The notes under the pieces were generated by a model, which was not told the DNA's origin, searched no databases, and saw only the letters and a program-made list of their open reading frames with translations. Made by a program: the position numbers and the translations under genes. Below are positions 49,979 to 64,000 of a DNA stretch of 64,000 nucleotides, piece after piece (within the stretch, counting starts at the first letter, position 1; every line of letters starts with the position of its first letter). The stretch is taken from contig NC_136012.1 in the NCBI RefSeq assembly GCF_048128805.1, positions 10,700,621 to 10,764,620 on the forward strand, given 5' to 3'. Source of the DNA: Centroberyx gerrardi. Taxonomy: Eukaryota; Chordata; Actinopteri; Beryciformes; Berycidae.

Positions 49979-50225
49979 TGAATAGATTCAGCAAATGTAT
50001 AGAAAGACGCCAGAAAAGTTTGAGATAAAACAACCCCCTGCAATTTAACAACATTGGATGAAATTGATATTCATCAACACCTAGTGTTCACGAGGCTCTC
50101 TGTGAACCACTTTCCGGAAAGCACAATATGGTAATCTGTGATTGTGGGAACCTAAATATGTAATAAAAAAAAATAAAAAAAACTACAGAGAGCGGTATTG
50201 CTGTTACACGATTAATTGTCCTTAC

Positions 50226-52583
<2,358 letters not shown>

Positions 52584-52851
52584 GGTTAAAAACGAGATTA
52601 ATAATCCTTCACGAGAACAATAACTGCGTTACAGAGACAGTATCCAACACATCCATTAATGCAAATGTTCATCCTCTTCCCAAAATGTTCGAAATGCAGG
52701 CACATTTAAAGTGTCAGCCGTAAAGTCACAAACGATTCTGCCAATGTCGAAGTAATAATAGCTACTGTCAAGGGGTGGAACCAAAATCCAATGACGAAAC
52801 GCTTATGTGAAGCCGTTATTTTTCAAGTAGCTACAATGACACCATGCGTTC
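52584..52851 (-). promoter_or_regulatory. Promoter region of B3 with CSE-like element
   Basis: CSE-like 23-mer at 52829-52851 (+ strand core CTACAATGACACCATGCG), intermediate between group A and group B forms since it keeps CTACAATG. GGGGTGGAAC at 52772-52781; CCAATGTCGAAGTAAT from 52741. Confidence 0.64.
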
Positions 52852-53332
52852 TGATTTTTCATTGCAGGAAATTCTAACGGCATAGCAGATTCGTTTAATG
52901 GTATTGTGTTTATCTTTCCCCATCTGTACCCAGAGATAGTCGAGTGGTCAAGTCCGCCATCTCTGTAGCCATATGTGTAACCCTGCTGGTCTATGATCCA
53001 ATCGCGCCAGAAGTCTCTCCTATGTCTCCCCTACTCTGCCCCTCTTTTTTTTCCAATTCCAAGTAAATAAAAAATACAGGTGAGTGCACTGCCCACTTTC
53101 CTTAAACAAACGAAAAACTCCAACCTAATCTTCTGAATGAAGATGGAAAAAAAGCCTATCACAATGTTTGAGCATCGTACAAAAACGTGTGAATATTGTC
53201 TATTTTGTTGTCTATTTCCTAAGATAAATTTGTATGAATGAAAACAGTGTGAGGTAACTGCATTTAATAAATTCGTTGTTTTACCATGTTTTACAATTAA
53301 TGAAAACGTAACGACAAATGACAGGAAAACAT

Positions 53333-53353
53333 TTCAGCACCATGGACAGCGAT
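53333..53353 (+). promoter_or_regulatory. RE1/NRSE upstream of B3
   Basis: TTCAGCACCATGGACAGCG followed by AT, identical over 21 bases to the A1 site although the genes belong to different groups. 750 bp upstream of the B3 ATG. Confidence 0.82.
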
Positions 53354-53449
53354 TACCACCAACTGCAAATCGGTCTAGCTCAATTTGGTGATGGCGTTAA
53401 CTTTCACATTTCAACTCAATGTGACTAAACAATGAACCACCAACTGAAA

Positions 53450-54100
53450 CACATCCTTTTCCCACTGCACTTCTGTGCCGTACTGTACCCGTACTGGCAC
53501 GGTACAGTATGTTTTTCCATTATATTTGATTCACTGTTCAGTGTGGTTCGGGTACAGTAAAAGCGTTCTGATACAGTACGCTTATGTATCGGTTACCAGC
53601 TCGCTCTCAAAGAGTGCTGGCAGGATTGTCGTCATCACGCAAGTGACGCTCCACCGATACACAGGGTCAACGGTCAGTTACAACCGCCATTTTTAAATAC
53701 CCAGTCGATGTAAACAAACGGAACTAAAGTGGAAAGTCAGGTAAAGTTGAGACAAAGACAAAACAAAGAGACAATGGAAAACGACGAAAAAACATTGCAG
53801 CCATGGAAAAAAGAACCACAAGCGCTTAATTTCAGCTGAGGGAAATGTGCAAAAAAGTTCACAGTGCGCAACAGAGAGGTGTTTTTGAAAATAAATCGAG
53901 ACGTCTGAAAGGTGATAGTAACAAATGGAAAAGACTACGGGAGCTGAAAAGGAAACTGGTGAGTCAATATATACGTCAACCTGGGCCAAGAGCTGCTGAC
54001 ATAGTTACACATGTGTGTTCTGAACAGGGACCCATGTGATCAAAATGGAAAACAAAAGGATATTGACCCTGTACCTTAAAGTACACTCCTACTTGTGCAG
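53450..54100. mobile_element. Possible non-autonomous DNA transposon, decayed
   Basis: TTTTCCCACTGCAC..CGTACTGTACCCGTACTGGCACGGTAC..TTTTTCCATTA resembles the start of a fish element family whose ends read TTTTCCACTGCA..GGTACGG..TTTCCACT. It lengthens the B3-B4 interval. No inverted partner end was found, so the right boundary is a guess. Confidence 0.3.
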
Positions 54101-54160
54101 TGGAAAAGTCACAAATCATCAAAGCAAGAACTATGCACTTTTAATCAAAACATCTCTTAC

Positions 54161-56521
54161 CTCTCCAGATGCCCGCCTTCGGTCGGGGACCACTAGAGTA
54201 TTCCCATTGCTGCCCGGGACTATAGTAGAACCTATACTCATTCTGGGTCCAACTAACATGTATCGTCTGTCTCCAGATCTGTACTGGATGCTGTGGCACA
54301 GTGTCCCGTCGTAATTTGCGTCTTGCAAATATTTAGAGGAATTGTCTGCGGTTTTGGAGCACTGCATCACAATCAAGACGATGATACTGATTAGGAAAAG
54401 CGCTGAAACTGAGCTTAAAGTTATGATCAGATAGAATGTCACATTGTTATCCTCGTCATCCTTTGCTGCACTTTTAACATCAGAAGCTGCAAAAGCCTCT
54501 TTCGGCTCCACAGCCTTGATAATCACAGTTGCTGTTGCTGAGAGTGGAACGTTCCCATTGTCTTTTACCAGTATGACCAGTTTATGCTCAGCCTCGTCTG
54601 TCTCTGTGAATGACCGAAGTGTTCTTATCTGTCCTGTATAGCGGTCCAAACCAAAGAGACTGTGGTCACTCACTTCCTGCAGCGAAAATAATAACCAGCC
54701 GTTATATCCTATATCAGCGTCATAGGCTCTCACTTTAGTCACCAAATGTCCTGCGTTCACATTGCGGGGAATCTCCTCCACACCTTCAGCAGAACCGTTA
54801 GCGCTGACTGGATACAAGATGACTGGAGCGTTGTCGTTCTGATCCAGAATGAACACGTTCACTGTGACGTTGCTGCTTAGTGATGGAGTTCCAGAGTCTG
54901 TGGCAACAACGTGGAAGTGGAATGTTTTCAGTGTTTCAAAGTCAAAACTTTTCAGCGCGAAAATATCTCCATTTTCGGAGTTAATGTTTACAAACGACGA
55001 TAGAGCATTTTCTGTTACACTATCCCTTAAAATATGATATGAAATAAGAGCATTATCACCCTCGTCACGATCAAAGGCTTTCACTGAGAAAACAGAGTCT
55101 CCTGGAACGTTATTCTCATAAATGTAGAAGGTATATGGGTACAGTGAAAACTCTGGACTGTTATCATTCACATCTGATACAACAATGCTTATTGTCTTTT
55201 CAGATGACAAGGATGGTGCACCTGCATCTTTAGCAACTATTGTTACATCATAATAAGATTGTTGTTCTCGATCCAAAGCCGATTTGGTGACTAGAGAGTA
55301 CATGTTATTCTGTAAAGATGGACTGAGCATAAAAGGAACATCTTGATTTATAAAACACATAACTTTTCCGTTGAGACCAGAGTCTGAGTCTTTTAAACTA
55401 ATCAACGCTACTGTGGTTCCTGGTTTGGAATCTTCCGGGAGAGCACGAGAAAAAGATGTCACCTCGATCTCGGGTGCATTGTCGTTTACATCAACGATAT
55501 TTATAATAACGCTTTTGTCTGTTGTCAGTGTAGCCGTACCCTTGTCGGATGCCTGGATGTCAATTTCATATCTGCCACTCTCTTCAAAATCTATGACTCC
55601 TGCCACAGTTATTTCTCCCGTCAGTGGGTTTAAATCAAAACGTGCACGTACCTTTGCATCCACGTCATTGCCTAATGAATATACAACTTCGCCATTTGAA
55701 CCTTCATCTAAATCTGTTGCATTGACTTGTATAATCGTCGTACCAAGGGGGGGATTTTCCTTTAGCTGCACAGTGTAGGAGTCCTTGGTGAAGACTGGAG
55801 GGTTATCATTGACATCAAAGACATCTACAATTATTCTCATGCTTCCAGACCTTGGAGGCTTACCTCCATCAACGGCTGTGAGAAGTAATATATGGGTCTT
55901 GACAGATTCTCTATCAAGTGGCTTTTGGAGAACTAGACTAGGAGTTTTACGGTCCTCACCACGATCTTTCACCTCCAAACGAAAATGTTCATTATGACTC
56001 AACTTATACTGCTGAACAGATAATGGGCCACTATCAGCGTCACGCGCAGCTTGTAACTGAAATCTTGCTCCTGATAATGCAGATTCAGGAATCTCTAGCA
56101 TCTTTTCATTTTCGGGGAAGCTTGGAGAGTGGTCGTTTACATCCAAAATCTCCACCGCTACATAATGGACTTCCAGTGGGTTTTCTAACACCGTTTTTAA
56201 GTCGATCAAACAAACCTTGCTTCGGTCGCACACTTCCTCTCTGTCAATTTTCCGGTTCACATACAAAATACCATCGTCCTGATTTACCCGGAAAGGAGGC
56301 TCTGTAGAGCCATACACAATACGATACGCTCTATCTTTCAGTGTGGTCTTATCGAGACCTAAATCCTTTGCAATGTTTCCAACATCAGTTCCTTCTTTCA
56401 CTTCTTCAGAGATGGAATATCTGATCTGAGCTGAAACTCCACTCCAAAACGTAACCAAAGCCACCATGTAGGCGGCCAACTGCCTCCGCTGTCTCCACGC
56501 CAGGCGTCCTCTTTGTTCCAT
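54161..56521 (-). CDS. Clustered protocadherin, beta/gamma-like, variable exon B4
   Basis: 787 residues, start [10 protein letters not shown] at 56521 (the frame opens further upstream only through a non-ATG codon). Signal end SGVSA before QIRYS. EC1 CX5C is CDRSKVC. The N-terminal 50 residues resemble B2, and so does the 5' flank, suggesting B2 and B4 are closest relatives. The stub begins [11 protein letters not shown] where all others have [13 protein letters not shown]6 reads [10 protein letters not shown] and NVPLSATAT. Ends RRRASGE in phase 0 at GGAGAG/GTAAGA. Confidence 0.95.
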
Positions 56522-56779
56522 GGCGTACAAATAAAAAAAAAAGGGATCCACAGATCTAAAATTGTATAACGACGCAAACTGTCCCCGTCATATTCGTTAT
56601 CAAAATGCGCTCCTTCATCAACAGAGCGTTAGAAATCACATGGAGGCTAGATTCTGTGTTCAAGCTGTTAACACGCACATGATTCTACCCATGACAAAAT
56701 AGACGAAAAGGATGGGTCTAATGGCTACGTTAAAAATTTGTAGAAGCATTATTTGCCATTACACTGACACCAAGTGACC
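56522..56779 (-). promoter_or_regulatory. Promoter region of B4 with CSE-like element
   Basis: CSE-like 23-mer at 56757-56779 (+ strand core ACACTGACACCAAGTGACC); GGATGGGTC at 56710-56718; CCCATGACAAAATA at 56688-56701. The CSE ends AAGTG like group A rather than ATGCG. Confidence 0.6.
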
Positions 56780-57021
56780 AAGAACAACATTACAGTACTG
56801 TGGTTGAAATGGTGACAAATTGCAGTTAAAAAAGAAGGCTTGGCACAAAAAAGACACAAACGACCTGTTATAATGATGATGAAAGGCGACCTGACATGGG
56901 CATACTTTTCAAGCACTGGAAAAGCAATAATGCTGCTTCCTCTTCATTCAGCAAATAGCGTTATTAACGACAGTAATTACTATAGATGACTTGCCATTAT
57001 ATTACCTCATATATACATATA

Positions 57022-57343
57022 TGGGCAGTGGTGGCCTAAAGGTTAGAGAAGCGAGCTTGTGACCGGAAGGTCGTCGGTTCAATCCCCCGAACCGGCAGGA
57101 TAAATCTGGGTGGGGAAAGTGAAAAGCAGCGCTTGCACCTCCCTCATTACCACCACTGAGGTGCCCTTGAGCAAGGCCCTTAACCCCAACCGCTCCAGTG
57201 GAGCTGCTCAGTGGCCAGCAGATTAGACTGTGGTTGTACTGATCAGCTTCCAGGTGTGAATGTGTGTGAATGTGATCAGGGCGTTCCTGAAAAAGAGAGC
57301 ATTGCTCTCAGTGAAAATCCCCTGAATAAATAAAGGATACAAA
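57022..57343 (+). mobile_element. tRNA-derived V-SINE-like element
   Basis: The tRNA head has an A box (TGGCCTAAAGG) and B box (GGTTCAATCCC). The central GAGGTGCCCTTGAGCAAGGC and CTTAACCCC are the hallmark of fish V-SINE-type cores. The 3' end runs into an (AT)n tail at 57345-57369. It looks whole; AT-rich flanks prevent naming a target-site duplication. Confidence 0.85.
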
Positions 57344-57344
57344 A

Positions 57345-57369
57345 TATATATATATATATATATATATAT
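57345..57369. repeat. (AT)n repeat at SINE tail
   Basis: Pure TA run directly following the SINE, probably its tail microsatellite. Confidence 0.85.
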
Positions 57370-57415
57370 CAAAGGAAAGTGTCGCGTTTTGCAAACTGCG
57401 TTTGATTAAGCAGGT

Positions 57416-57436
57416 TTCAACACCACGGATAGCGAC
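57416..57436 (+). promoter_or_regulatory. RE1/NRSE upstream of B4
   Basis: Reads TTCAACACCACGGATAGCG. It is the only site with the consensus CACGG centre; two changes elsewhere. 895 bp upstream of the B4 ATG, 47 bp past the SINE tail. Confidence 0.65.
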
Positions 57437-57520
57437 ATTTTTTATATGTACTACTAGTAACCCTACTCTTCCCCTTCATCCAATAGAGTTCTGCCATAAA
57501 GGCGCCTATAGCACTGAAGT

Positions 57521-57541
57521 TTCATAACCATGGACAATGAT
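57521..57541 (+). promoter_or_regulatory. Weak RE1-like site between B4 and B5
   Basis: Reads TTCATAACCATGGACAATG; core ACCATGGACA kept, flanks degraded. Probably a decayed duplicate of the neighbouring RE1. Confidence 0.4.
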
Positions 57542-57776
57542 AAACTTGATCCCGAAAATTTCTATAAGGAAGCCAGCACTTACGATGGAGGCCAACCCCT
57601 CAAACTCAAGAACATTGAATTAAATTTATATTAATTGTAACTCTTATAGTCTCTCCATAAACATTTTTTTGGAAAAGGAAATGTTGGTAACTTGTGGCGT
57701 GGACACACAGATATGTTGTAAAACTGAATTACAGTCAATAGAATCAGTATTATACTGTGTTATATATTGTCCTTAC

Positions 57777-60137
<2,361 letters not shown>

Positions 60138-60409
60138 GACTTGAAGGTAACAAAGAATAGTCCACTAAATTTGTCGTATTATGAAGGAGACGTTGTATGT
60201 CATGTTCCTGAACGTAATCCAAGGTATGCCTTCTGCAGATTGATGAAAAAAGAATGTAGATATTGCTCACGAATCGTAAGCTCACAAGCAACTATGCAGT
60301 TTGATAAAAATCGCAGTCACTATTAAGGGTGGGCCAGAATAAAGCCTGTGACGAAAGGCTCTGCGAGAGCCATACACTTACAACCAACCTACACTGACAC
60401 CATGCGTTC
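60138..60409 (-). promoter_or_regulatory. Promoter region of B5 with CSE-like element
   Basis: CSE-like 23-mer at 60387-60409 (+ strand core CTACACTGACACCATGCG), the most typical group B copy; GGGTGGGCC at 60327-60335. No CCAAT-type block was recognised. Confidence 0.63.
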
Positions 60410-60581
60410 AAGTGCTACACTAGTGAGTTTTCTCTCAGTCTGAAAAACTTTTCAACAAATCAAAGTTCGGCATACAATCTGTAGAGACAGTACAATCCTG
60501 CCTTGATTGGGATGGATATAAGAAATCCCATTGGGGATTTCGGTTTTGAAACGATGTGTTATACTAGCGCATAGCTTAAGA

Positions 60582-60602
60582 TTCAGCACCAGGGAGAGCA
60601 AC
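60582..60602 (+). promoter_or_regulatory. RE1/NRSE upstream of B5
   Basis: Reads TTCAGCACCAGGGAGAGCA; perfect left half, right half with the tolerated C to G. 445 bp upstream of the B5 ATG. Nothing else seen in the rest of 60410-61025. Confidence 0.68.
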
Positions 60603-61025
60603 AATATACAGAGTCAAAATTCCTTAAAGAGAAAGCAATAGAAATATCAACCACCCCTCCTGTCAATCAAGCAAGAAAAACTGCTGTGGAATATATCTTT
60701 ATAACATTGGAAACCTTAATAATAAACATGGCTTGAAAAAAATACGTACCTTGCGAAAAAAACAGAAAAAAAACTACATCTTTCCTAACGGAGAGGAGGA
60801 TCAAAAAAAGTAATTGCAGATTTTGTCAGGAAGTTATAATAAGTGCACTGACAGTGGTTAATGCGAAGTAAGCCTTCACGTGTACTCTCCGTGTTCTTCC
60901 AAGAAGGAAGTGGTACCATGACATGTATTACTCATATACAAACGGTCTCCCCAATAAATAGTTCTGCCAACAAGTCAGCTTGTAATGACGAGACATTATG
61001 CAATTCTTCAAGACATTACACTTAC

Positions 61026-63386
<2,361 letters not shown>

Positions 63387-63658
63387 GATTTTAGGATAAA
63401 ACAAATAATAGTATACAAGAACTATATGTGAATCACGACCGATATTTTGTCCAACATATTCCAAAAAGCATCCCCTCGTTGGCTCTCTCCAACCGATTGT
63501 TTAAAATAGAATGCAGTTTGTATGTGTTAGCCGTTCGTCCGCACGGAAAGGTTCCTGCCGATGCCGAAATAATATTCCCAGTAAGGGGTGGGACCAACTG
63601 AGATGACGGTGAGATCTTGAGAAGCATTTTTCTGCAAATACACTGACATCATGCGAGC
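63387..63658 (-). promoter_or_regulatory. Promoter region of B6 with CSE-like element
   Basis: CSE-like 23-mer at 63636-63658 (+ strand core ACACTGACATCATGCG); GGGTGGGACC at 63586-63595; GCCGATGCCGAAATAAT at 63557-63573. No RE1 was found between here and the window end at 64000; it may lie just beyond. Confidence 0.63.
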
Positions 63659-64000
63659 CAGTGTCACATTACACGACGGTAAACACAATCCTAAAATATT
63701 TTGAAACATAAAATCAAGACATACGACAGAGTGTAATTTTTTGTTTTTAAATGCTGGAAAGAGACAGTTTTTCTATTATTATATATTTACAAATTCACTT
63801 GTTCTGATCTAACTGTTCCTCGTGGTGTTGAACGGGGATGAGCGCGTATTGCTTGAGTGAGGAAAGGCGTGGGTGAAAGCAGATAAGGCACTGGCGCTAG
63901 TCACATCCACAGATGTTTCGTTGAATTTGTCCCACTACACATCCAGAAGGCTCAAGAGCACATTTTAGTGTCATCGAACCAGGCCTTTTCATCAACACAC

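Noticed and set aside
57031-57100. Possible tRNA gene (A and B boxes)
   Set aside because: The boxes belong to the head of a SINE with a V-SINE core; no anticodon arm or terminator of a working tRNA was seen.

Overview
The window is part of a clustered protocadherin (Pcdh) locus from a ray-finned (teleost) fish. The basis is two tandem arrays of intronless exons of about 2.4 kb, each encoding a signal peptide, six cadherin (EC) repeats, one membrane segment and a short cytoplasmic stub that ends at a GT splice donor. The intervals carry fish-type tRNA-derived SINEs, miniature DNA transposons and dinucleotide repeats. All genes lie on the minus strand, so transcription runs from high to low coordinates.

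Layout in transcription order. (1) Positions 64000 to 43456 hold six 'group B' exons (B6 to B1 by position). Their EC6, membrane segment and tail look beta/gamma-like (tail [15 protein letters not shown], exon end SGE). (2) Positions 43455 to about 23000 are a 20 kb spacer with no convincing gene. It holds long CA, GA and CT repeats, a hAT-like miniature element, SINE remains, purine-rich tracts and a few CTCF-like motifs. (3) Positions 22747 to 1 hold seven 'group A' exons (A7 to A1). These are alpha-like (tail [17 protein letters not shown], exon end KEK), and A1 runs off the window. No constant (shared 3') exon was recognised. They should lie below position 1, although small exons in the spacer cannot be excluded. 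All 12 complete exons end in phase 0, so either group could in principle join the same constant acceptor.

Regulation is the most informative part. Every one of the 13 exons has a related 23-bp element 240 to 260 bp upstream of its ATG, matching the place of the conserved sequence element (CSE, bound by CTCF in mammals) of Pcdh promoters. Group A promoters add a CTTTGTAACAAAG inverted repeat and a GGGAGG box; five of the six group B promoters add a GGGTGGG-like box. Twelve of the 13 exons also have, 0.4 to 0.9 kb upstream, a near-consensus RE1/NRSE site (TTCAGCACCATGGACAGCG) for the neuronal repressor REST, always in the same orientation. One of these is a split RE1 directly beside a SINE whose target-site duplication overlaps it.

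The two arrays illustrate how the family works and evolves. Each promoter-exon unit offers one alternative first exon, so single neurons can express different EC2-EC3 recognition surfaces on common 3' halves. The 3' halves (EC5 or EC6 to tail) are homogenised within each group, with mosaic variants that suggest gene conversion. A3 to A6 look like very recent tandem duplicates even in EC2-EC3.
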